38,126 nt of DNA from NCBI GenBank assembly GCA_902797855.1, contig CADBUI010000004.1, positions 1 through 38,126 of the forward strand, read 5' to 3'. The DNA comes from an uncultured Erysipelotrichaceae bacterium (GTDB lineage Bacteria > Bacillota_I > Bacilli_A > RFN20 > CAG-826). The notes beneath the pieces are model-generated. The model was not told the DNA's origin, did not search any database, and saw only the letters and a program-made list of their open reading frames with translations. Both the position numbers and the translations under genes were made by a program. Numbering within the stretch: position 1 is the stretch's first letter; each line of letters opens with the position of its first letter. Of this stretch, positions 1 to 6,728 are shown piece by piece.

Positions 1-93
1 AACAAATTATGGACTAATCTAGGATTGAATGATTTAATGATAGTGCGAGTTAAGAACCCATGGGCGAAGAAAATGGGGAAATACCAACAATGA
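1..93 (+). CDS. C-terminal end of an unidentified protein (runs off left edge)
   Basis: An open frame enters from the left edge and gives 30 codons ending in TGA at 91-93, with a basic tail finishing KKMGKYQQ. I recognise no domain in so short a piece. It lies directly before an IS-like hairpin and a transposase fragment, so it may be the end of a gene next to an insertion, or part of an older element. A TGA stop is rare in this window, which weakly favours an accessory or foreign origin. It could also be a chance open frame. Confidence 0.35.
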   Translation, partial: NKLWTNLGLNDLMIVRVKNPWAKKMGKYQQ

Positions 94-97
94 AAAT

Positions 98-146
98 GCT
101 CCCTTAATTTGGACCAAAAATTGGTACAATTGCAAGGGAGCTTTTT
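98..146 (+). terminator. Hairpin with U-tract, probable IS left end or terminator
   Basis: GCTCCCTT (98-105) pairs perfectly with AAGGGAGC (134-141). A second inner stem pairs TTGGACC (109-115) with GGTACAA (123-129) with one mismatch, and TTTTT follows at 142-146. This fits a rho-independent terminator. Because a transposase N-terminus begins a few bases later, it may also be the terminal region of an IS3-type element that blocks read-in transcription. Confidence 0.6.
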
Positions 147-149
147 ATT

Positions 150-293
150 ATAAAATTTACTATTGAAGAGAAAAAGAAATTGGCGTTGCTTCATATATAT
201 GAAGATGTTCCGATTGCTCAATTAGCGAGAGACTTTAATGCGGATACTGGTAGAGTCAAATATTATGTTTCACTTTTTCTAAACAATAACTAA
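150..293 (+). pseudogene. Truncated IS3/IS150-type transposase OrfA (N-terminal HTH only)
   Basis: The frame from about 150 reads KFTIEEKKKLALLHIYED, then a helix-turn-helix containing IAQLARDF and GRVKYYVSLF, and stops at TAA 291-293. This is the usual start of IS3-family OrfA (HTH_28-like): a lysine-rich first helix, then a recognition helix of the V-K-Y-x-V type. Only about 47 codons remain, no OrfB follows, and the expected start codon is ATA instead of ATG, so it is a dead fragment. It ends against the convergent hydrolase gene, overlapping that gene's stop codon. Confidence 0.6.
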
Positions 294-1105
294 TTATTAT
301 TTATAAAACTAATAACAGCATTTTTTGTGATGCTTATTTGTTCGTTATTACTAATTGAGGCTTCTCCATCTCCTCTTTGATGGCCGTAATCTCCAAAGTT
401 AGAGTGGTTACCACCTTCTATAATTATTTCTTCATAGTTATTAGGAAAGTTAGAAATGCTTTTATTATATTCATCTTTATTGAGCACTAAGTCATTAGTT
501 CCATATATAGATAAACATTTATATGAGTCATTTAATTTCTTGTTAGGATATGAGGCTAAAAATATAATTCCTTTTAAGGAAGAGTTATTAGTATTAGCTA
601 GATATAATCCTGCAGTAGTGCCACCCAAAGAGTGGCCCATCAAATAATAGTTATTATATATACCTGATTTAACTAAGTTTTCTGCAGCGTTCATATTAAA
701 TAATGGGAAATATAAAGGCATTTTGATGATATATACATCCACTCCCATATGGGCTATATCACTACATAAAGGAGAATAACCAACTGGGTCAACTTTTGCC
801 CCGCAATAAAAGATGATTGCTGTGTCATTACTTTCTTCATAATCAAAGTGATACCAATGTTGAGTGATATTCAATCTAACTACTTCATCACTTTTTAAAT
901 AGCTTCTTGCATTATCTGTGGCCTTATAGTTAAAAGCAAAATAAGTAAGAACAAAACAAATAACTAATAATATTGATGAAGTAGGGATAAGGATGGCTTT
1001 AAGCCAATTCTTTATCTTATGTTTCTTATTTATTAATAAGATTATTAATGTTGATAGACCAACTGCGATGATAACTGCGAATATAGATAATAATGCGTAT
1101 TTCAT
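290..1105 (-). CDS. Membrane-anchored alpha/beta hydrolase
   Basis: The 271-residue protein has two N-terminal membrane segments (about 5-25 and 36-57) and then an extracytoplasmic alpha/beta-hydrolase domain of the Abhydrolase_5 type. The nucleophile elbow GHSLGG (157-162) gives Ser159. GTND gives Asp205 and GGNHSNFGDYG gives His234, so the catalytic triad is complete. An IIFYCGAKVDP-type strand precedes the oxyanion region, as in related small esterase/carboxymethylenebutenolidase-like proteins. The substrate is unknown. The gene abuts an IS remnant downstream but looks full length, since its C-terminal helix reaches the stop. No clear Shine-Dalgarno sequence precedes the ATG. It is the first of three unrelated surface esterase-type proteins in the window. 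Confidence 0.8.
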   Translation of the reverse strand: MKYALLSIFAVIIAVGLSTLIILLINKKHKIKNWLKAILIPTSSILLVICFVLTYFAFNYKATDNARSYLKSDEVVRLNITQHWYHFDYEESNDTAIIFYCGAKVDPVGYSPLCSDIAHMGVDVYIIKMPLYFPLFNMNAAENLVKSGIYNNYYLMGHSLGGTTAGLYLANTNNSSLKGIIFLASYPNKKLNDSYKCLSIYGTNDLVLNKDEYNKSISNFPNNYEEIIIEGGNHSNFGDYGHQRGDGEASISNNEQISITKNAVISFINNN

Positions 1106-1244
1106 ATATTTATTGTTCTTGAGTAATTATTTTATCTCTCTTCTAAATATATTTGTATATAGATGTTTCTACTGGATAAGTTAATGTATGAAAATAAAAA
1201 ATACATCAAAGAAATACATAATTTTAAAGGAAAATAATTATTAA

Positions 1245-1272
1245 TTTACTTTAGTAAATAAAATGATATAAT
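1245..1272 (+). promoter_or_regulatory. Promoter of the preQ1 riboswitch operon
   Basis: TTTACT (1245-1250) and a perfect TATAAT (1267-1272) are separated by 16 bases, placing the start of transcription just before the aptamer. The -35 lies in a small inverted repeat, TTTACT-TT-AGTAAA (1245-1258), that could bind a regulator, though this may be chance in AT-rich DNA. Confidence 0.65.
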
Positions 1273-1278
1273 CAGTTC

Positions 1279-1328
1279 TGCGAAGTTCGGCCTCTAAATC
1301 CTTCGCATTATAAATTAAAACCAAGGAG
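1279..1328 (+). promoter_or_regulatory. preQ1-I riboswitch (translational type)
   Basis: A perfect 7-bp P1 stem (TGCGAAG 1279-1285 with CTTCGCA 1301-1307) encloses a 15-base loop beginning TTCGGC. An A-rich tail follows and ends CCAAGGAG. In known translational preQ1-I aptamers the pseudoknot is made by a loop C-N-G and a tail C-A-A-G. Here C1288/G1290 and C1322/G1325 have exactly that spacing, and the C just before the 3' P1 strand (1300) would be the ligand-reading base. The tail contains the ribosome-binding site AAGGAG (1323-1328), so ligand binding would hide it and shut off translation of the transporter gene that starts at 1337. Confidence 0.82.
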
Positions 1329-1336
1329 AAATTAAA

Positions 1337-2104
1337 ATGAATCAATCTAGTTCAAAACAAAATTTTTTTGTTAAAGAACTAAAAGAAACCATCGTTTTAT
1401 TAAGAAGCATCCCATCTATTGCGGTTGCTCTTTTTGTTGTATCAGTCATTACGATGAATCTTTTAGCAAACAAAACTATCTATCAAAGTGAATACCTCGC
1501 GATCGATGGAGGTATCTTAGTAAGTTGGCTTTCCTTTATGTCGATGGATATAGTCACTAAACACTTTGGACCAAAAGCTTCGACAAGAATGTCGATATTT
1601 GCAATGCTTGTTAATTTATTAACATGCTTAATCTTTTATATTGTTAGCATTATTCCAACAAGTGAAGATTATTCTGCGTTCAATTCCATTATTGGAGGAA
1701 CGTGGTTTATTCTACTTAGTTCAACAGTTGCCTTCTTAGCAAGCGCAATTATTAATAATGTCACTAATTATTTAATTGGTAAGATCTTTAAAAAGAATCC
1801 AGACGGAAAACTAGCCTTTATCACAAGAAGCTATGTTTCTACTTTCATTGCTCAATTCTTTGATAATTTAATCTTCGCTATGATGTGCTTTATGTTATTT
1901 GCACCTATATTCTGGGATGGATTCCATTGGACATTTATTCAGTGCGTTACTTGTTCTTTAATAGGAGCAGGTCTAGAACTCATGATGGAAATTGTTTTTT
2001 CACCAATTGGATATATGATCACTAAACATTGGAAGAAACATAACATCGGTGCGGCCTATTTTGAATATATAAATCGAGGTGAATTAAATGAAAGTCTTAA
2101 TTAG
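1337..2104 (+). CDS. Queuosine precursor transporter, VUT/YhhQ family
   Basis: The 255-residue polytopic membrane protein has about six hydrophobic segments and matches the VUT_1 (YhhQ/COG1738) pattern: an early segment with MNLLANK, an acidic MSMDIVTKHFGPKA stretch, and a C-terminal segment with GLELMMEIVFSPIGY. YhhQ-family proteins import 7-deazaguanine precursors (preQ0/preQ1) for tRNA queuosine. The preQ1-I aptamer in the leader, which overlaps the AAGGAG ribosome site, supports this independently. The gene overlaps the following SDR gene by 17 bases and so is probably translated with it. Family assignment is firm; the exact substrate (preQ1, preQ0 or queuine) is inferred. Confidence 0.85.
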   Translation: MNQSSSKQNFFVKELKETIVLLRSIPSIAVALFVVSVITMNLLANKTIYQSEYLAIDGGILVSWLSFMSMDIVTKHFGPKASTRMSIFAMLVNLLTCLIFYIVSIIPTSEDYSAFNSIIGGTWFILLSSTVAFLASAIINNVTNYLIGKIFKKNPDGKLAFITRSYVSTFIAQFFDNLIFAMMCFMLFAPIFWDGFHWTFIQCVTCSLIGAGLELMMEIVFSPIGYMITKHWKKHNIGAAYFEYINRGELNESLN

Positions 2105-2747
2105 TGGTTCCTCAAGTGGAATTGGTCGAGCAGTCGCTCTCAAATTCTTAGATAATAATTTTGATGTAATTGGTTTAGATTTAAACGAATCAACAATTAA
2201 TCATCCTAAATATACACACTATGTGTGTGATATATCAAAAAAAGTTTCATTACCGTCGATTAAAGATATCGATATTCTCTTTAATAACGCTGGATTACAA
2301 AATTCGAAAGATGATATTACAAATAATTTAGTTGGAACAATTAATGTAACTGAAAAATACGGTTTTCAAGAAAGTATTAAATCGATTTTATTTAACGCTA
2401 GTGCGTCTGCTAGAAGTGGAGATGAATTCCCTTTATATGTTGCAAGTAAAGCAGGAATTGTTGGCTATATGAAAAATGTTGCTATTAAATTAGCCGCTAA
2501 ACAAGTAACTGTTAATTCTATTTCATTAGGTGGAGTATTAACAAAATCTAATGATGTTGTCATTAATGACAAAGAAGCATTTAAAAAGATTATGGACGTT
2601 ACTCCAATGAAGAAATGGATGAAAGAAGAAGAAGTAGCTGAATGGGTTTATTTTTTAACAGTGATTAATAAATCCATGAGTGGAGAAGATGTGTTAATCG
2701 ATAATGGAGAACATTCTTTAAATTCCACATTTGTCTGGCCTAAATAA
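2088..2747 (+). CDS. Short-chain dehydrogenase/reductase (SDR family)
   Basis: The 219-residue classical SDR has the cofactor glycine motif GSSSGIGRA (7-15), NNAG (66-69), and the catalytic Ser (105 or 107), Tyr117 and Lys121 of YVASK. The C-terminus GEDVLIDNGE matches the usual G-x-x-x-x-x-D-G ending. An Asp (D31) after the second strand suggests NAD(H) preference. It starts inside the transporter gene with GAGG 8 bases upstream of its ATG, so both genes share the preQ1-controlled transcript. Paralogues include FabG-like reductases, but this one is shorter (usual length about 245) and lies alone, away from fatty-acid genes. The substrate is unknown; the context hints at deazaguanine or nucleoside metabolism. 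Confidence 0.85.
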   Translation: MKVLISGSSSGIGRAVALKFLDNNFDVIGLDLNESTINHPKYTHYVCDISKKVSLPSIKDIDILFNNAGLQNSKDDITNNLVGTINVTEKYGFQESIKSILFNASASARSGDEFPLYVASKAGIVGYMKNVAIKLAAKQVTVNSISLGGVLTKSNDVVINDKEAFKKIMDVTPMKKWMKEEEVAEWVYFLTVINKSMSGEDVLIDNGEHSLNSTFVWPK

Positions 2748-2757
2748 GATAAAATAA

Positions 2758-2785
2758 TTGTTATTTTATAAATAGTGATTATCAT
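2758..2785 (+). promoter_or_regulatory. Promoter of the EIIC/carboxylesterase/lipoprotein operon, leaderless
   Basis: TTGTTA (2758-2763), a 16-base spacer and TATCAT (2780-2785) precede the ATG at 2795 by only 9 bases, so transcription should begin at or within a base or two of the start codon. There is no ribosome-binding site in the gap. Confidence 0.55.
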
Positions 2786-2794
2786 ATTAATGTT

Positions 2795-3976
2795 ATGAAT
2801 GAAAATGTTAATGAAAAGAAACCTAATCTTATATTAGATTTCTTCACTAAGACTTTAAATGGTATGGCGTATGGACTATTCGCCACTTTAATCATTGGAA
2901 CAATTTTCGGTACCATCGCTACTTTATTTAATTATGGAGCGGGTAATCCGTTCTGTGATTTTATGAATATGATCCTTACCAGTTCATTTAATGAAGGTAA
3001 ATTTGGATTAGCCTTTATCTTACAAGTTTTAACTGGTGCTGGTATTGGAGTTGGTATTGCCCTTTCTTTAAAATTTGATCCTCTTAAAACTGTTGTCTTA
3101 GCAGCAGTTGGAGAATGCGCCGCCTTATTTTCGTTATCTACAAAATTCGTTGAACAACCTGATGCGTTTAATTTCTTCTCAGCATCATTTGTAGTTGGTA
3201 GTGGACCTAAAATTGGTGATCCACTTACTATTTATTTAGTTTGCATCGCAACCGCTTTAGCGATGAAATATGTCCTTATCAAGAAAACACCTGTTGATAT
3301 TTTAATTATTCCATTATTTGGTATCACAGTTGGTTTAGTTGGCTCATTATTAATTAGATATCCAGCCATCTATGTTACTTACGCTATTCAATGGCTTGTT
3401 AATGCTGGCACAGAAGCTGTTCCATTTGTAATGGGAATTGTCGTCGCAGTCCTTATGGGTATGGCACTTACCGCTCCTATTTCTAGTGCAGCTATTGCTG
3501 CTATGATATTTGTTATGCCTGCTGGAGCTGATCCAGCTATGTATCAAGGTTTAATGATTGCTAGTGGAGCTGCAATAGTGGGTTGTTCAACTCAAATGGT
3601 AGGCTTTGCTGTTCAATCCCGCAAAGATAATTCTATAGGTATGGTCATTTCAATTGGAGTAGGTACAAGCATGCTTCAATTTAAAAACATATTAAAGAAT
3701 CCATTCATTTGGCTTCCTACCATCATTGCTAGTGCAATCTTAGGTCCTATTTCTACTTGTTTAGTTAAAGTAGTGTGCATGGGTTCAAGTGCTGGAATGG
3801 GCACTGCTGGACTTGTTGGTCAAATAGGAACAATTGCTTCAATGGGAGTGTCATCTTGGCAAGCCTGGGTTGGTATATTTGTTTTACAAATACTCGCACC
3901 TGCCGCACTAGTGTTTGGACTTGATTTATTATTTAGAAAATTAGGGTTAATTAAAGAAGGAGACCTTAAGGTCTAA
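2795..3976 (+). CDS. PTS_EIIC_2-type membrane transporter (orphan EIIC-like)
   Basis: The 393-residue, very hydrophobic protein has about ten membrane segments rich in Gly and Ala. It resembles the PTS_EIIC_2 family (PF13303), with the characteristic VVGSGPKIGDPLT loop near residue 145, repeated G-x-G helices and LTAPISSAAIA near 225. No EIIA or EIIB domain, phospho-Cys motif or HPr gene is present here. Members of this family are commonly annotated as sugar-PTS permeases, but many are stand-alone and their substrates are unproven. It is the first gene of a tight operon: its stop codon overlaps the next ATG as TAATG, and a perfect hairpin lies just before that junction. Confidence 0.75.
   Translation: MNENVNEKKPNLILDFFTKTLNGMAYGLFATLIIGTIFGTIATLFNYGAGNPFCDFMNMILTSSFNEGKFGLAFILQVLTGAGIGVGIALSLKFDPLKTVVLAAVGECAALFSLSTKFVEQPDAFNFFSASFVVGSGPKIGDPLTIYLVCIATALAMKYVLIKKTPVDILIIPLFGITVGLVGSLLIRYPAIYVTYAIQWLVNAGTEAVPFVMGIVVAVLMGMALTAPISSAAIAAMIFVMPAGADPAMYQGLMIASGAAIVGCSTQMVGFAVQSRKDNSIGMVISIGVGTSMLQFKNILKNPFIWLPTIIASAILGPISTCLVKVVCMGSSAGMGTAGLVGQIGTIASMGVSSWQAWVGIFVLQILAPAALVFGLDLLFRKLGLIKEGDLKV
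3961..3974 (+). promoter_or_regulatory. Perfect palindrome between ribosome site and start of the carboxylesterase gene
   Basis: AGACCTTAAGGTCT is a perfect 14-base palindrome, able to form a 5-bp stem with a TTAA loop in RNA. It overlaps the last two bases of AAGGAG (3957-3962) and ends two bases before the ATG at 3976. Folding would change the effective spacing, from 13 bases to a few, or mask the ribosome site. Confidence 0.5.
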
Positions 3977-5805
3977 TGGATAAAAAATTACTCAAAAAAT
4001 ATATCATTTCATGGTCTATTTTTGGTGTTGTTTTTATTATCGCTACTCTACTAATTTTGTTCTATTTAGATCTTGCGAATGGTCCTTTATATTTACTTAT
4101 TCTTGCTCTTATTTTCTTAGCCGGACTTATTGGAGCGAGAATATTTTTATTTAAAAAGAAATTCTGGATTAGAAATTCTCCTTGGGGAGTGCTTCTTACC
4201 GCTTTATTAGTGATTGGTTTACTCGCTCATCCAAGTGTCGAACGTAAATCCGCCGTATTTTATGATAATCCAGCCCCAACTGAAGTTCTCACACTTAAAA
4301 ATGGACAAGTTAGAGGTGTCTATAACGCTGATAAAAGCGTTGAAGTATATGCTGGAATTCCTTATGCTGAAGCTCCAGTAGGAGAATATCGTTGGAAAGA
4401 ACCTCGCCCAGTAAATAATTGGGAAGGAATCAAAGATTGTTCATATTTCTCTCCAAGAAGTATGCAAGCTGATTCAAGTCCAATTATTAATTCGCTCGTC
4501 GATATGTATGCTATGAAAGGATGGCATCCAAATTACAATATGGTTCCTCTTGAACCTACTAGTGAAGATTCACTATATTTAAACATTTGGAGACCTGCAA
4601 ATATGACAGGAAGTCTTCCAATCGTTGTTTATATTCACGGTGGTTCACTCACTACTGGCTCAGGCTCATACGAAAAATATAATGGTGAGACATTCGCAAA
4701 AAATGGTGTCATCATGATAACTATTAATTATCGCCTTGGAATATTTGGATATTTTGCCCATCCTTCTTTAAAAGAAGAATCTCCTAATAAGACGACAGGA
4801 AACTATGGTCTACTTGATCAAATAGAAGCATTAAGATGGATAAACGCTAATGCATCTTATTTTGGTGGTGACTCGTCTAATATCACTATCGCTGGAGAAA
4901 GTGCTGGATCATCAAGTGTTTCAGCCTTATGCACTTCCCCTCTTGCAAGTGGACTATTTAAATATGCTATAGGAGAATCCTCTTCACTAGTGGTGAACAA
5001 AAAGCCACCTCACACTTTTAGAAAACTTGAAGACGCCTATAAAGTTGCAGATGAAACATTCAAAGAATTTAATGTCTCTTCTATTTCTGGATTAAGAAAC
5101 ATTAAGGCCGAAGATTTAGTGAAAACCAAATTCACTAACGATGGAATGACCTTAGATGGTTACGCTTTAACAAAAATGCCTTATGAAGTTTATCAAGAAA
5201 ACGCTAGTAACGAGGTAGCATTACTTAATGGCTATAACATTTTAGAAGCGGATGCTTTCGTTGTTCCTCAATTTTTATTCTCCCCAACCAATAAAAACAA
5301 TATTAAAGATAGACTTGAAAGTGTCTTTGGTGAAAAAACAACTTTAGAATTAATGGATTTATATAAAGAGAGGATTGAAAAAGATGCCTTCAGTGTCTTT
5401 AATGAAATCTTCTCTATTTATTGGTTTATTTATCCTCATCACTCATGGAGTAATATGGAATTTAATAATTCTAAACCAGTATATAGATATCAATTCACAA
5501 AAGAAAATGGCTATTATGGAACATATCATAGTGGTGAGCTTGAATATGCTTATGGAAATTTAAACAAATCCAGCCATCAATTTGCCTATAATGAGGAAGA
5601 TTACGCTCTTAGTGAAAAGATGGTCAAATATTGGACTAATTTCGCTAAAACAGGTAATCCAAATGGAGAAGGTCTTCCTACTTGGGAAGAATATAATCCT
5701 AGTAATGAAAATGTGATGGAACTAGGGAAGAATGTCGGAACAATAAAAGATAAATATCTTGCTACCTATAAAATTATTGAAAGTTATTTAGATACTTTGG
5801 AGTAA
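3976..5805 (+). CDS. Type-B carboxylesterase with N-terminal membrane anchor
   Basis: The 609-residue protein has three N-terminal membrane segments (about 10-31, 36-58, 69-84) followed by a complete COesterase domain (about 103-600). Visible landmarks are the oxyanion HGG (221-223), nucleophile elbow GESAGS (307-312, Ser309) and catalytic His518 in TYHSGELEYAYGN. The acidic triad residue is probably Glu424 in NGYNILEADAF. Usual bacterial relatives are about 500 residues without the extra membrane block, so the anchor is an addition that fixes the esterase on the membrane, probably facing outside. Its start overlaps the stop of the EIIC-like gene, and the lipoprotein gene follows after 3 bases. 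A linked job in cleaving an ester-bearing substrate for import is plausible but inferred. Confidence 0.88.
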   Translation: MDKKLLKKYIISWSIFGVVFIIATLLILFYLDLANGPLYLLILALIFLAGLIGARIFLFKKKFWIRNSPWGVLLTALLVIGLLAHPSVERKSAVFYDNPAPTEVLTLKNGQVRGVYNADKSVEVYAGIPYAEAPVGEYRWKEPRPVNNWEGIKDCSYFSPRSMQADSSPIINSLVDMYAMKGWHPNYNMVPLEPTSEDSLYLNIWRPANMTGSLPIVVYIHGGSLTTGSGSYEKYNGETFAKNGVIMITINYRLGIFGYFAHPSLKEESPNKTTGNYGLLDQIEALRWINANASYFGGDSSNITIAGESAGSSSVSALCTSPLASGLFKYAIGESSSLVVNKKPPHTFRKLEDAYKVADETFKEFNVSSISGLRNIKAEDLVKTKFTNDGMTLDGYALTKMPYEVYQENASNEVALLNGYNILEADAFVVPQFLFSPTNKNNIKDRLESVFGEKTTLELMDLYKERIEKDAFSVFNEIFSIYWFIYPHHSWSNMEFNNSKPVYRYQFTKENGYYGTYHSGELEYAYGNLNKSSHQFAYNEEDYALSEKMVKYWTNFAKTGNPNGEGLPTWEEYNPSNENVMELGKNVGTIKDKYLATYKIIESYLDTLE

Positions 5806-5808
5806 ATT

Positions 5809-6705
5809 ATGAAGAAAAATGTTTTGAAATTATTATTAGTGTTACCTGCTTTATCAATCCTAACGGGTTGTACACCTGCTACAAATAGTCCTCTTGAACC
5901 TAACGAGAACACTCCTTCTTCTCCAGTTCTTCCTGATGAAGGTGAAACTGATATAGTAGATGAAGAAAGCCCAATCGATTATATAACGCTTAGCGATAGA
6001 GAAATTATTGTTAAAGTAGGTAAAAAGTCTTCTACTCCAATAGTGAACTTTTATCCAGCAAGTGTTCCAAGTGAACTTCATGATGTTACTTGGGAAATCG
6101 AAGATACTAGTATTGCAACAGTTGACCAATATGGACGAGTAAGTGGCGTTAAAAAAGGAAAAACAAATCTTGTTTGTACGACTGTTTCTGGTCATCGAAA
6201 AGCTAAAGCTTTTGTGGAAGTTATAAACACTGATGAAGATTTAACTTATGAATATCAAAAGGTTACTGATTATACTTCAATAGCGGCAGGAGACATCATT
6301 GTTTTAGCGTGTCCAGAAAAGAATATGACTGCAACACTAGAAAATAAAGGAATGTATCTACACGCAGTTAATTCAACATTTTCTAGTGATAAATCTAAAT
6401 TATTATCTTTAGGAGAAAACACCATTGAATTCATGGTTGATGGTTCAACAAATAATTTCACTTTAGAAACACAAACAGGGAAATTACTTGCAACCACAAA
6501 TGAGAAGAAAGTAACTTTTGTTAATAAAGTTGGTAATGTCCGTTGGGCATTTACAAATTACGAAGGAAATTTATATATTGAATCCACATCAAATGTTCCT
6601 GGTTGGATTATGTATAATGACCAAGATCCAAGATTCGCTAATTACGAAAGCAACGCCAGTAGTGTTTTATATTTCCCTAGTGTTTACCGTTTGACTCGTG
6701 TATAA
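5809..6705 (+). CDS. Lipoprotein with bacterial Ig-like (Big_2) domain
   Basis: The 298-residue protein begins with a lipoprotein signal peptide and lipobox LTGC, the lipidated residue being Cys21. An acidic Ser/Pro/Glu-rich linker (about 24-56) leads to a Big_2 immunoglobulin-like domain (about 57-140), recognised by WEIEDTSIATVDQYGRVSGV and KKGKTNLVCT. The C-terminal 150 residues look like an all-beta domain with aromatic-rich turns (GKLLATTNEKKVTF, NVRWAFTNYEGNLYI) that I cannot assign firmly. The gene lies 3 bases after the carboxylesterase, with GGAG before its ATG at 5809, and closes the operon. It probably works as a surface-bound binding or adhesion module for the esterase/transporter pair. 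Confidence 0.8.
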   Translation: MKKNVLKLLLVLPALSILTGCTPATNSPLEPNENTPSSPVLPDEGETDIVDEESPIDYITLSDREIIVKVGKKSSTPIVNFYPASVPSELHDVTWEIEDTSIATVDQYGRVSGVKKGKTNLVCTTVSGHRKAKAFVEVINTDEDLTYEYQKVTDYTSIAAGDIIVLACPEKNMTATLENKGMYLHAVNSTFSSDKSKLLSLGENTIEFMVDGSTNNFTLETQTGKLLATTNEKKVTFVNKVGNVRWAFTNYEGNLYIESTSNVPGWIMYNDQDPRFANYESNASSVLYFPSVYRLTRV

Positions 6706-6709
6706 GAAA

Positions 6710-6728
6710 AAGCCATCTATGATGGCTT
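6710..6728 (-). terminator. Hairpin terminator between convergent genes
   Basis: AAGCCATC (6710-6717) pairs with GATGGCTT (6721-6728) around a TAT loop. On the minus strand it is followed by TTTTCTTATA, a good U-tract, and it overlaps the stop codon of the DUF1846 gene. In the plus direction the T-run is poor, so it mainly ends the minus-strand transcript, though it may serve both. Confidence 0.7.

Noticed and set aside
3350-3547. Minus-strand open frame inside the EIIC-like gene
   Set aside because: It is a shadow of the transporter gene with no start signal and a His/Ser/Asn-rich, non-protein-like composition.
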